DNA from: an uncultured Clostridium sp.
GTDB lineage: Bacteria; Bacillota; Clostridia; TANB77; CAG-508
Length of the DNA stretch: 37,171 nt
Assembly: GCA_947571975.1 (NCBI GenBank)
Contig: CANPAC010000005.1
Span: forward strand, 1 to 37,171
Direction: 5' to 3'
The notes under the pieces were generated by a model that was not told where the DNA came from, did not search any database, and saw only the letters and a program-made list of their open reading frames with translations. Below, in pieces: positions 1-7,769 of the stretch (within the stretch, counting starts at the first letter, position 1; each line of letters starts with the position of its first letter). The translations under genes and the position numbers were made by a program.

Positions 1-1230
1 AAACAAATCGAACTATTAGCCCCAGCAGGGTCATATGAAAAAGCAAAAACGGCCTATTTGTATGGAGCAGACGCAGTATATTGTGGAACATCATCATTAT
101 CATTAAGAGCAAGAGCAGACATGGAAAACGATGATTTAGAAAAAACAATAAAATATGCACATGAAATAGGAAAAAAAGTATATGTAACATTAAATATATT
201 TGCTTGGGACGATAAATACGAAGAAATAATCAATATGGCAAAGAAATTAGAAGAATTGAAGCCAGATGGAATTATAGCAGCAGATGTAGGAATTATTGAA
301 GTATTAAAACAATATGCACCATCAGTACCAATTAATATTAGTACTCAGGCAAATATAATAAGTCTTCAAGACTGTAACTTTTGGCATAAAAATGGAGCAA
401 AGAGAGTAATTATGGCTAGAGAAATGAACAAACAGCAATTAAAATACATAATGGAAAATAAGCCTAAAGATTTAGAAGTAGAAATTTTTGTACATGGAGC
501 TATTTGTTTTGCATTTTCAGGAAGATGCTTTTTAAGCGATTTTTTATCTTGCAGAAGTGCAAATTTAGGTGATTGTGTACAAAGTTGCCGTTGGTCTTAT
601 AACTTGTATGCAGAAGAAAAAAATAATCCAGGAGAGTTTATGCCAATAGAAACAAGTGAATATGGAACTAGCATTTTTTCTTCAAAAGATTTATGCTTAA
701 TAAAAGAATTACCAGAAATTATAGAAATGGGAATAGATAGTTTGAAAATAGAAGGAAGATTAAAAACAGAATATTATATAGCTAGTGTAGTAAATGCTTA
801 TAGAAATGCGATTGATGATTATCAGAAAGCCCCTGAAAATTATGATGCTAGTATTTATTTAGATGAACTAGAAAAAGTGAAAACAAGAGGTTTAACAACT
901 TTTTATTTTAATGACAGAAATAATAAGGATATTCAAGAATATGGTGGAAGACAGTATAATGAAAATTATGAATTTGGTGGAAAAATTATAAAGTATGATG
1001 AAGAAAAGTCAGTAATAGAAATTAGAAATAAATTACAAGTAGGTGATAGCTTAGAGATTATTATACCAAATCAAATAAAACCATATGAGTTTAAAATTGA
1101 ACATCTATGGAATGATGAGACAAATGAAGAAATTACTGAAGTAAGCCCTGGTGTTAAAGGACAAAAAGTGAAGATGAAGTTACCAATTAAGTGTGAAAAA
1201 GATTGGATTATTAGAAGAAAAAAGTTATAA
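1..1230 (+). CDS. U32 family peptidase-like protein (RlhA/TrhP type), 5' partial
   Basis: The reading frame is open from the first base of the window, so the start codon lies upstream; 409 codons are visible before TAA. The N-terminus reads ELLAPAGSYEKAK and YGADAVYCG, the usual opening of U32 proteins. The family signature lies at about residues 161-200: FVHGAICFAFSGRC, then SANLGDCVQSCRW, with the conserved cysteines expected to bind a cofactor or metal. Well-studied members (RlhA, TrhP) are needed for hydroxylation of rRNA or tRNA rather than for proteolysis, so an RNA-modification role is more likely than a peptidase role; that transfer of function is inference. The Rrf2 gene starts 23 bases after the stop, so the two are probably co-transcribed. 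There is no signal peptide in the visible part. Confidence 0.85.
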   Translation, partial: KQIELLAPAGSYEKAKTAYLYGADAVYCGTSSLSLRARADMENDDLEKTIKYAHEIGKKVYVTLNIFAWDDKYEEIINMAKKLEELKPDGIIAADVGIIEVLKQYAPSVPINISTQANIISLQDCNFWHKNGAKRVIMAREMNKQQLKYIMENKPKDLEVEIFVHGAICFAFSGRCFLSDFLSCRSANLGDCVQSCRWSYNLYAEEKNNPGEFMPIETSEYGTSIFSSKDLCLIKELPEIIEMGIDSLKIEGRLKTEYYIASVVNAYRNAIDDYQKAPENYDASIYLDELEKVKTRGLTTFYFNDRNNKDIQEYGGRQYNENYEFGGKIIKYDEEKSVIEIRNKLQVGDSLEIIIPNQIKPYEFKIEHLWNDETNEEITEVSPGVKGQKVKMKLPIKCEKDWIIRRKKL

Positions 1231-1253
1231 GATGCGGAATCGGAGGTAAGTGT

Positions 1254-1652
1254 ATGAAAATATCAACAAAGGGAAGGTATGCTTTAAGAGTTATGATAGA
1301 TTTAGCAGTAAATTGTAATGAACAATATATAACATCAAAGGAAATAGCTAAAAGACAAGAAATATCAATAAAATATTTAGAGCAAATCATAGCTTTATTA
1401 AATAAAGCAGGATATTTAGAAACAGCAAGAGGTAATACAGGAGGATATAAATTAGCAAAAAATCCAAATGAATATAGAGTAGGAGATATATTAAAAGCTA
1501 CAGAAGGAAATTTCACAATAATAGATTGCTTAACAGAAGAAGGAATGTGTAAAAGACAAGAAGAATGTAAAACATATTCTTTTTGGAAAGGCTTAGATGA
1601 AGTGATTAATGAATATATAAATAGTAAAACTTTAGAAGATTTAATAAAATAG
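1254..1652 (+). CDS. Rrf2/IscR-family Fe-S-responsive transcriptional regulator
   Basis: This 132-residue protein has the N-terminal winged helix of Rrf2 proteins (KISTKGRYALRVMIDLA at the start; RGNTGGYKLAKNP is the wing, about residues 59-72). Three cysteines, C92, C99 and C105, stand in nearly the same positions as the [2Fe-2S] ligands of E. coli IscR (92, 98, 104), so it is probably a cluster-sensing regulator of the IscR type rather than a CymR-type one. It precedes a cysteine desulfurase and IscU. Two copies of one palindrome flank the nifS promoter downstream, the expected place for its operators. The start ATG follows TCGGAGGTAAGTGT, a good ribosome binding site. Confidence 0.9.
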   Translation: MKISTKGRYALRVMIDLAVNCNEQYITSKEIAKRQEISIKYLEQIIALLNKAGYLETARGNTGGYKLAKNPNEYRVGDILKATEGNFTIIDCLTEEGMCKRQEECKTYSFWKGLDEVINEYINSKTLEDLIK

Positions 1653-1680
1653 GGATTTAAGGACACACCTTAAAATCCCC
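1652..1680 (+). repeat. GGGATTT...AAAATCCC palindrome after the Rrf2 gene
   Basis: An imperfect stem (GGGATTTAAGG against CCTTAAAATCCC) begins at the stop codon of the regulator. No T-run follows, so it is a poor intrinsic terminator. It shares its arms with the two palindromes at 14466-14523, and the half-motif CCTTAAAATCC recurs upstream of fabG near 9312. This suggests a small dispersed repeat. Confidence 0.5.
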
Positions 1681-1744
1681 ATTTCAGAGATTAGGGGATG
1701 TATGAAACTGTTATAAAATATGACAGTATTTTTTTTATCATTAA

Positions 1745-1765
1745 TTCCTATTGACTTAGTAGGAA
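1745..1765. promoter_or_regulatory. Putative Rrf2 operator 1 (TTCCTA-N9-TAGGAA)
   Basis: This 21-base palindrome has perfect six-base arms and covers the -35 hexamer of the nifS promoter. The identical architecture recurs at 1779-1799, 34 bases further on, about three helical turns. Binding by the adjacent Rrf2 protein is inference from position and duplication. Confidence 0.65.
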
Positions 1766-1779
1766 AAAGATGGTATAAT
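1751..1779 (+). promoter_or_regulatory. Sigma-A promoter for nifS-iscU
   Basis: TTGACT at 1751-1756 and TATAAT at 1774-1779 with a 17-base spacer. Its -35 lies inside operator 1 and operator 2 begins at the last base of the -10, an arrangement suited to repression. Confidence 0.85.
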
Positions 1780-1799
1780 TCCTATAACAATACTAGGAA
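1779..1799. promoter_or_regulatory. Putative Rrf2 operator 2 (TTCCTA-N9-TAGGAA)
   Basis: Second copy of the palindrome found at 1745-1765, with the same arms and the same nine-base spacer but a different spacer sequence. It covers the expected transcription start of nifS. Confidence 0.65.
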
Positions 1800-1815
1800 A
1801 AAAAGGGAGTTAAAA

Positions 1816-2997
1816 ATGAACACAGTATATTTAGATAATAATGCTACAACAAAAACAGATGAAGAGGTTGTAAAAGCTATGTTACCATATCTAGTAGAAA
1901 ATTACGGTAATCCATCATCTATATACAAAATTGGAAGAAAAAATAGAAAGGCAATTGAAGATGCAAGGGAAAGCATAGCTAAAATTTTAAATTGTGAACC
2001 AAATGAAATATATTTTACTTCAGGGGGAAGTGAAAGTGATAATACAGCAATTAGAGGAATTGCATATAGCTATAAAAATAAGGGGAATCACATTATTACT
2101 TCTACAATTGAACATCCAGCAGTATTAGAGACCTGCAAGCAATTAGAAAAAGAAGGATTTGAAATAAGTTATGTTAAAGTAAATGAAAATGGAATTATTG
2201 ATGTAGAAGAATTAAAGAAAATTATAAAGCCAACAACTACATTAATTACAATAATGTTTGCAAATAATGAAATTGGAACAATACAGCCAATAGAAGAAAT
2301 AGGAAAAATTGCAAAAGAACATGATATTATTTTTCATACAGATAGTGTACAAGCAGTTGGAAATATATTAATAGATGTAAAAAAATTAAACATTGACAGT
2401 CTTTCATTATCAGCACATAAATTTTATGGACCAAAAGGAATAGGAGTATTATATGTAAAAAGAGGCATAAAATTTAATAAATTTATAAATGGAGGACATC
2501 AAGAAAGAAATAAAAGAGCAGGAACAGAAAATGTAGCAGGAATAATAGGCCTTGCTAAAGCAATGGAAATAGCTTATAGAGATTTAGAAGAACATAATAA
2601 AAAGATTAAAGAATTGAGGGATTACTATGTAAATCAAGTAAAAGAAAAAATCCCATATATAAAAATAAATGGAGATATGGAAAAAAGATTACCTGGAAAT
2701 AGCAATATTTCATTTAGATTTATTGAAGGGGAAGGATTGTTATTGAATTTAGACTTAAAAGGAATATGTGCATCAAGTGGTAGTGCATGTACTTCAGGGT
2801 CACTTAATCCATCTCATGTATTACTTGCAATAGGGTTATCACATGAAATAGCTCATGGATCTTTAAGAGTTTCAATAGGAAAATATAATATAAAAGAAGA
2901 AATTGATTATGTTGTAGAATGTTTAGTAGAAATAGTAAAAAGATTAAGAGAAATGTCACCATTATGGGAAAAATTTATTGAGGAGGAAAATAAATAA
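1816..2997 (+). CDS. nifS: Cysteine desulfurase (NifS/IscS family)
   Basis: A PLP enzyme of 393 residues that takes sulfur from cysteine, leaving alanine, and passes it as a persulfide to the IscU scaffold. It opens with VYLDNNATTKTDEEV. The PLP lysine is K202 in SAHKFYGPKG. The persulfide cysteine is C325 in SGSACTSG, in the extended loop typical of group I (IscS/NifS) enzymes. The chosen start has AAAGGGAG nine bases upstream and begins directly with the conserved domain; the frame is open for 32 codons further upstream, but that segment contains the promoter and operators. The stop overlaps the iscU start by one base. Transcription probably responds to Fe-S status through the upstream Rrf2 protein. 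Confidence 0.93.
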   Translation: MNTVYLDNNATTKTDEEVVKAMLPYLVENYGNPSSIYKIGRKNRKAIEDARESIAKILNCEPNEIYFTSGGSESDNTAIRGIAYSYKNKGNHIITSTIEHPAVLETCKQLEKEGFEISYVKVNENGIIDVEELKKIIKPTTTLITIMFANNEIGTIQPIEEIGKIAKEHDIIFHTDSVQAVGNILIDVKKLNIDSLSLSAHKFYGPKGIGVLYVKRGIKFNKFINGGHQERNKRAGTENVAGIIGLAKAMEIAYRDLEEHNKKIKELRDYYVNQVKEKIPYIKINGDMEKRLPGNSNISFRFIEGEGLLLNLDLKGICASSGSACTSGSLNPSHVLLAIGLSHEIAHGSLRVSIGKYNIKEEIDYVVECLVEIVKRLREMSPLWEKFIEEENK

Positions 2998-3419
2998 TGG
3001 AATATTCAGAAAAAGTAATAGAACATTATACAAATCCACGAAATGTTGGGAAAATAGAAAACGCCTCTGGAATAGGGGAAGTAGGAAATCCTGTTTGTGG
3101 AGATATTATGAAGATGTTTATAAAAGTAGAAAACAATATTATAGTAGATGTAAAATTTAAGACTTTTGGTTGTGGAGCAGCAATTAGTACTAGTAGTATT
3201 TCAACAGAAATGATAAAAGGAAAAACATTAGAAGAAGCATTAAAATTGAAAAATACAGATGTAGTAAACTCATTAGGAGGGCTTCCAAAAGTTAAAATTC
3301 ATTGTTCTGTATTAGCAGAAGAAGCGATACACCAAGCTATTGCAGACTATTATAGAAAAGAAGGAAAATTGACAGAAGAAGAAATAAAGAGAAAATGCAA
3401 TTTAAAAGAAAATAGTTAA
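2997..3419 (+). CDS. iscU: Fe-S cluster assembly scaffold IscU/NifU-N type
   Basis: This 140-residue scaffold assembles [2Fe-2S] clusters with sulfur from the preceding desulfurase. The three ligand cysteines are C34 (in NPVCGD), C59 (in FGCGAA) and C103 (in KIHCSVLAEEA), and the aspartate after C34 is present. The HscA-recognition motif of classical IscU, LPPVK, appears here as LPKVK, as is common in clostridial NifU-like proteins that work without HscA/HscB. The ATG overlaps the nifS stop, so translation is coupled. The last 20 residues are charged and not part of the core fold. Confidence 0.92.
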   Translation: MEYSEKVIEHYTNPRNVGKIENASGIGEVGNPVCGDIMKMFIKVENNIIVDVKFKTFGCGAAISTSSISTEMIKGKTLEEALKLKNTDVVNSLGGLPKVKIHCSVLAEEAIHQAIADYYRKEGKLTEEEIKRKCNLKENS

Positions 3420-3463
3420 AAATATTATAATGTGTAGTTTTTTTGTGGTTTCGTATAATAAAT

Positions 3464-3492
3464 TTGAAAAATTATGTTAATTGTGCTATAAT
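3464..3492 (+). promoter_or_regulatory. Sigma-A promoter for the 55-residue ORF
   Basis: TTGAAA at 3464-3469, a 17-base spacer and TATAAT at 3487-3492. It supplies an independent transcript for the small gene that starts at 3525. Confidence 0.75.
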
Positions 3493-3524
3493 TAATATAC
3501 ATAATACCTAAGGAGGGCAATAAT

Positions 3525-3692
3525 ATGCAAATCGGAGATGTTGTAATGAATGGGCGGTATAGAATAGTTTCCTTACCATATCAAGAAAGATGCGATGCTT
3601 ACAATGACATTGCAAAATTTTGGCAGGGGATAGACTGCACAACATGGTATTGTACTAAAACAAATGAATGGTACATAATAGAACCAGAATAA
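3525..3692 (+). CDS. Small hypothetical protein (55 aa) with an in-frame CGG codon
   Basis: The family is not recognised. Support comes from a well-formed promoter, a strong AGGAGGG site eight bases before the ATG, a balanced amino-acid composition (4 Trp, 3 Cys) and a stable hairpin just after the stop. The protein starts MQIGDVVMNG, then CGG, then YRIVSLPYQ, and ends WYIIEPE. The CGG at 3555-3557 is one of only three in-frame CGG codons in the window that are not frameshift sites. If the C were skipped here as in the other genes, the reading would run into TAG after three more codons and give a 13-residue peptide. It is therefore either an exception to the CGG rule or a gene controlled by it. 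Confidence 0.6.
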   Translation: MQIGDVVMNGRYRIVSLPYQERCDAYNDIAKFWQGIDCTTWYCTKTNEWYIIEPE

Positions 3693-3711
3693 AACTGGTT
3701 ATCCGACAAAA

Positions 3712-3744
3712 AACGAGGGGATGTCTTACGACATTTCCCTTGTT
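3712..3744 (+). terminator. Stem-loop after the 55-residue ORF
   Basis: A stem of about 14 pairs with one bulge (AACGAGGGGATGTC against GACATTTCCCTTGTT) closes a TTAC loop. No clean T-run follows, so it may be a weak terminator or an RNA-stabilising structure. Confidence 0.45.
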
Positions 3745-3887
3745 CTATTATAGGAAGTTATGTTTACATGAAAAAGAATTATGTAAAAAATATAACAAAT
3801 AAAACATCTAATATTATAGATTAATTAACCCGAAAATGATATATAAATTATATAATAAAAAATATATAAATTTAGGGGGAAAGAAAA

Positions 3888-4976
3888 ATGAACGAGAACA
3901 ATAAAGAAAACGAAACACAGCAAAAAAATGAAAAAATTAAAAATTTATTGCACAAAAAATGGTGGCTAATTTTACTTGCAATAATTATAGTTATAGTTAT
4001 TGTTAGCAATTTATCAGGAGACAAAGTAAAATGGTCAAATTTATTACTTGGAGAATATGCACCAGAACCAAAAAAAGGAACTATTAATGTTTTTTCAGAT
4101 TATGATGATTACTTATCTGTTTCAATTAATAAAGTTACAAATGATTATTATGATAAATACAAAAATGCTTGTATTCAAATGGGATATACAGTAGAAAGTA
4201 ATCAAAGTGGAAATAGTTATGAGGCTTTCAATAATGAGGGATATAAACTTAGTATAGCATATTATGGTGATTATATTAGTTTTTCATTAAATGCACCTGA
4301 AAAGATGAGTGAATTTGCATGGCCAACAAATGGAATTGGTGCAATGTTACCTAAAACTACATCTAATTTAGGAAAAATTACATCAGATAGTAGCAAATAT
4401 TTTACTGTAAAAGTAGGAAACACTACAATAGATGATTTTAACAAATATGTAAAAGCTTGTGAAGAAAAGGGATTTAATGTTGATTATACTAAAAATGATA
4501 AATCTTATTATGCAAAAAATGCTAATGGATATAAATTAGATATATCATATGTAGGAAATAATAATATGACAGTATCAATACAAATGCCAAAAGAAGAAAC
4601 TACAAACAATAATAATAGCACAGAAAGTACTAAACCTGCTGAAACTACAAATAATTCTAAAAATACAGAAACTGCTAAACCTACTGAAACACTAAAAAGT
4701 AACAATAATGGAGAAATGAGCAAAGAGTTTAAAGATGCAATGGACAGTTATGAAACATTTATGGATGAATATATAGCATTTATGAAAAAATATTCAAACT
4801 CAAATGGTACAGATGTAAGCTTAATTGCTGATTATTCAAAATATATGAGTAAATATGCAGATGTGTGTAGCAAGTTTGAAAAATGGAAAGATGAAGATAT
4901 GAATACAGCAGAAGCAGCTTATTACATTGAAGTACAATCAAGAGTAAACCAAAAACTTCTTGAAGTTGCAAAATAG
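3888..4976 (+). CDS. Membrane-anchored repeat protein, DUF6591-like
   Basis: The function is unknown. The 362-residue protein has a charged N-terminus, one transmembrane segment at about residues 25-42 (WWLILLAIIIVIVIV), then an extracellular part. Two copies of a domain of about 90 residues follow: the first carries YYDKYKNACIQMGYTVE and EGYKLSIAYYGDYISFSL, the second FNKYVKACEEKGFNVD and NGYKLDISYVGNNNMTVSI. A low-complexity N/T/E/K/P linker spans about residues 235-275, and a helical C-terminal domain comes last. The repeat resembles what I know as DUF6591; that name is from memory and unconfirmed. RBS TTAGGGGGAAAG precedes the ATG. The gene is convergent with the DUF368 gene and shares its terminator. 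Confidence 0.75.
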   Translation: MNENNKENETQQKNEKIKNLLHKKWWLILLAIIIVIVIVSNLSGDKVKWSNLLLGEYAPEPKKGTINVFSDYDDYLSVSINKVTNDYYDKYKNACIQMGYTVESNQSGNSYEAFNNEGYKLSIAYYGDYISFSLNAPEKMSEFAWPTNGIGAMLPKTTSNLGKITSDSSKYFTVKVGNTTIDDFNKYVKACEEKGFNVDYTKNDKSYYAKNANGYKLDISYVGNNNMTVSIQMPKEETTNNNNSTESTKPAETTNNSKNTETAKPTETLKSNNNGEMSKEFKDAMDSYETFMDEYIAFMKKYSNSNGTDVSLIADYSKYMSKYADVCSKFEKWKDEDMNTAEAAYYIEVQSRVNQKLLEVAK

Positions 4977-4998
4977 TTTTTAAAGGATATATAAAAGG

Positions 4999-5046
4999 AA
5001 CTGTATGAACTATACCATAAAAAGTAGAGTTCATATAGTTTTTTTT
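4999..5046 (+). terminator. Bidirectional intrinsic terminator
   Basis: The stem pairs AACTGTATGAACT with AGTTCATATAGTT, apart from one mismatch, and a run of T follows on the plus strand. It lies between the convergent 3888-4976 gene and the minus-strand DUF368 gene and can serve the plus-strand gene well. Confidence 0.8.
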
Positions 5047-5843
5047 AAGTATGACTTTCTAACATCGAAGAAACAATAAATCCGAAGGAAGCAAGATAAA
5101 CTACCTATTATAACATCAAGAAAGCAAGAAAAGGTTGGTAATAATACGAAAATAGAGCCAACTGTAAATCCAACAATACAATAAAAAGTAGGAGCGTAAA
5201 AATATTCTAACAAAAATTTAGTAAGTTTCATGAAACAAAAACCTCCAATAATAATACCTATACAAATAGGAATTAAAATAGGAAGATAAATGCTAGAAAC
5301 AGAAGAAAGATAAATACTGTAAACTCCTAAAAGCATTAAAATAATAGTGCTACTAACACCAGGCACAACAATACCAAAAGACATAAAAAATCCACATATA
5401 ATTAAATAAAAAAAGCTAACATTTTCAAGACTTTTTATAGCTAAAGTGTTTTCTAAAAAGATACAACTAATACCAATGAAAAGAGCAAGCAAGAAAAATA
5501 ACCAGTAGCAAGGTTTAAATGCTTGCTTTTTATTTATTTGTTTTAATAATGTAGGGATACTTCCTAAAATTAGACCAATAAAAATAGATTTTGTTTGAAT
5601 TGGAAATTGGTACAAACAATAATTTAGAATGTTACTAAATAAAACAATTCCTAAAATACTACCTAATAAAATAGGAAAAAGAAATTTGAAGTTATTTTTT
5701 ATATCACTAAAGAAATTTAAAATGCTATTTAAAAGCTTTTCGTAAATTCCAAAAATGACACAAAATACGCCACTACTGATACCAGGTAAAATGGCTCCAC
5801 TACCAATGGCAATACCTTTTAAACAGTTAGTTAAAAATTTCAT
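5045..5843 (-). CDS. DUF368 family undecaprenyl-phosphate transporter (PopT-like), +1 frameshift at a CGG codon
   Basis: A polytopic membrane protein of 265 residues after reading through one frameshift. DUF368 proteins (PopT) have been shown to recycle undecaprenyl phosphate across the membrane for cell-wall synthesis. Both family motifs are visible: GSGAILPGISSGVF near residue 15 and the inverted-repeat copy VVPGVSSTIILMLLGVY in the middle. Near the C-terminus the zero frame reads CTT-CGG and then diverges into FFDVRKSYLKKTI; skipping the C at 5084 gives LGFIVSSMLESHT and a stop at 5045. The ATG at 5843 is chosen because GAGGTG lies just upstream; a longer frame to 5933 has no such site. 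No other CGG codon occurs in the gene. Confidence 0.85.
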
Positions 5844-5891
5844 AAAAAACACCTCAATGCATTTTATGAAGTTTATAGAAAATATAGAAGC

Positions 5892-5910
5892 CCTGCCTAG
5901 AATAGGCAGG
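5892..5910. repeat. Perfect 8-bp hairpin in the DUF368 leader
   Basis: CCTGCCTA and TAGGCAGG surround a GAA loop, about 50 bases upstream of the DUF368 start. No T-run follows in either direction. It would fold in the 5' leader of the minus-strand transcript; a regulatory role is possible but unsupported. Confidence 0.4.
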
Positions 5911-5959
5911 ACAAATTTTCTAAAAATATGCAATTTTGTCTTTTGGACTAAGAGTAAAA

Positions 5960-5991
5960 ATTAGACTGACCTTTCAGTCTAATCTTTTTTT
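5960..5991 (+). terminator. Intrinsic terminator upstream of the acyl-CoA synthetase
   Basis: ATTAGACTG and CAGTCTAAT form nine perfect pairs around an ACCTTT loop, followed by C and seven T. It points along the plus strand although no plus-strand gene precedes it. It could be the end of a short unannotated RNA or a leader attenuator for the gene at 6042. Confidence 0.7.
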
Positions 5992-6041
5992 GTGCAATTT
6001 ATGATATAAATATATAGTAAAAAACAAACGAGGAGAGAACA

Positions 6042-7769
6042 ATGAGCGAAAAAATATATAACTACACAAAAATAACTGATTTAAAAGACATGTTAAAAAA
6101 ATCAGGAAAAGAATATGGCAAAAAAATAGCATATCAAATAAAAAAAGAAGAAGGAAAATACAAAAACATAACACATGAAGAAGTAAGAAAAATGATAGAC
6201 GCTTTAGGAACAGCACTAATAGACATTGGATTAAAAGATAAAAGAATAGCAGTAATCGGAGAAAATCGATACGAATGGGAAATAGCATATTTAGCAATCG
6301 TATGTGGAACAGGAACAGTAGTACCATTAGACAAATCTTTACCAGAAAATGAATTGAAAAATTTAATAGAACGTTCAGAAGTAGAAGCCATTTTCTATAC
6401 TAAAAAATATGAAACAATATTAGAAGATGCAAAAAAAGAAGGAATAGGTAAGTTAAAACATCTAATTTCAATGGATTTAGAACAACATAAAAAAGGTGTA
6501 TACTCAGAAAAAGAACTAATAGAAAAAGGAAAACAATTAATAAAACAAGGAAATGAAGAATTTCTAAAAGCACAAATCGATAACGAAAAAATGAGTATAA
6601 TGCTATTTACATCAGGAACAACATCAGCATCTAAAATTGTTGCTTTATCACATAAAAACTTATGCTCTAATTTAATGGACATTGCATCTGTTTTAGATGT
6701 AAATAGTAGTGATGTATTTTTGTCTTTTTTACCATTACACCATGTATTTGAATGTACTGTTGGATTTTTATTTTCATTATATAGAGGAGCTAAAACTGTA
6801 TTTTGTGATGGAATAAGACATATTCCAGAAAATATGAAAGAATATAAAGTATCTGTTATGGCATCAGTACCAGCTATTTATGAAAGAATATTTAAGATGA
6901 TACGAAAACAATTAGAAAAACAAGGAAAATTGCAAGAAATTTTAGAAAAAGAAGAACAATATAGAAACTGTAGTATGAAAGAAAAGGCGAAAGTATTTAA
7001 AGAGATTCATGACATGTTAGGAGGAAATGTTAAACTTTTAATTAGCGGAGCAGCGAGCCTAGATGCTGGAATAGAAGAAAAATATCGATTGTTAGGATTA
7101 AACTTAGTACAAGGTTATGGATTAACAGAAACTTCACCAGTAGTTGCAATAGGAACAAAAAAATATTACAAAGTAGGTTCTATTGGAAAAGTAGTTCCAA
7201 GTGTAAAAGCAAAAGTCGTAAATTGTAATCAAGAAGGAATAGGAGAATTAATTGTACAAGGACCTAATGTTATGCTTGAATACTACGAAAATCGAAATGA
7301 AACTAGGAAAGCGATACAAGATGGTTGGTTTCATACAGGAGATTTAGCAAGGATTGATGAAGAAGGATATATTTTTATTTGCGGAAGAAAGAAAAGCGTT
7401 ATAGTACTAAAAAACGGAAAAAATATCTTTCCAGAAGAAATGGAAAATTTAATTAATAGAATTGAAGGAATAGAAGAATCTTTTATATATGGAAAACAGA
7501 TGTCAGAAGATAAAAATGATATTAAAATTTTTGCAAAATTAGTCTACAATCAAGAAGTTGTAGAAAATACTTATAAAGTACAAGGAGAAGAAGCAATTTA
7601 TCAAGCAATTAATGAAAAGATAAAAGAAATAAATAAAACAATGCCACATTATAAAGCAATTAAAGGATTTTCGATAACAAAAGAACCATTAATCAAAACA
7701 ACAACAAATAAAATAAAAAGACAAAATAATTTAGATAAAATTAGAAAAGAGGAAAATTGGTGCAATTAG
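6042..7769 (+). CDS. Long-chain acyl-CoA synthetase / AMP-binding ligase
   Basis: An adenylate-forming enzyme of 575 residues that activates fatty acids with ATP. The ATP-binding P-loop is MLFTSGTTSASK at about residues 187-198; YGLTETSP follows at about 359, GWFHTGDLARID at about 428, and the A10-type lysine region KTTTNKIKRQ near the C-terminus. The fold and length match FadD/long-chain acyl-CoA ligases. Its position directly before birA and the FASII operon fits activation of exogenous or recycled fatty acids; the exact acceptor (CoA or ACP) cannot be told from sequence. RBS GAGGAGAG precedes the ATG. The end overlaps the birA start by about 13 bases. No in-frame CGG is present. Confidence 0.88.
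   Translation: MSEKIYNYTKITDLKDMLKKSGKEYGKKIAYQIKKEEGKYKNITHEEVRKMIDALGTALIDIGLKDKRIAVIGENRYEWEIAYLAIVCGTGTVVPLDKSLPENELKNLIERSEVEAIFYTKKYETILEDAKKEGIGKLKHLISMDLEQHKKGVYSEKELIEKGKQLIKQGNEEFLKAQIDNEKMSIMLFTSGTTSASKIVALSHKNLCSNLMDIASVLDVNSSDVFLSFLPLHHVFECTVGFLFSLYRGAKTVFCDGIRHIPENMKEYKVSVMASVPAIYERIFKMIRKQLEKQGKLQEILEKEEQYRNCSMKEKAKVFKEIHDMLGGNVKLLISGAASLDAGIEEKYRLLGLNLVQGYGLTETSPVVAIGTKKYYKVGSIGKVVPSVKAKVVNCNQEGIGELIVQGPNVMLEYYENRNETRKAIQDGWFHTGDLARIDEEGYIFICGRKKSVIVLKNGKNIFPEEMENLINRIEGIEESFIYGKQMSEDKNDIKIFAKLVYNQEVVENTYKVQGEEAIYQAINEKIKEINKTMPHYKAIKGFSITKEPLIKTTTNKIKRQNNLDKIRKEENWCN

Noticed and set aside
1211..1666. Long minus-strand open frame opposite the Rrf2 gene
   Set aside because: It mirrors a well-supported gene, has no ribosome site and shows biased low-complexity composition; it is a shadow frame.
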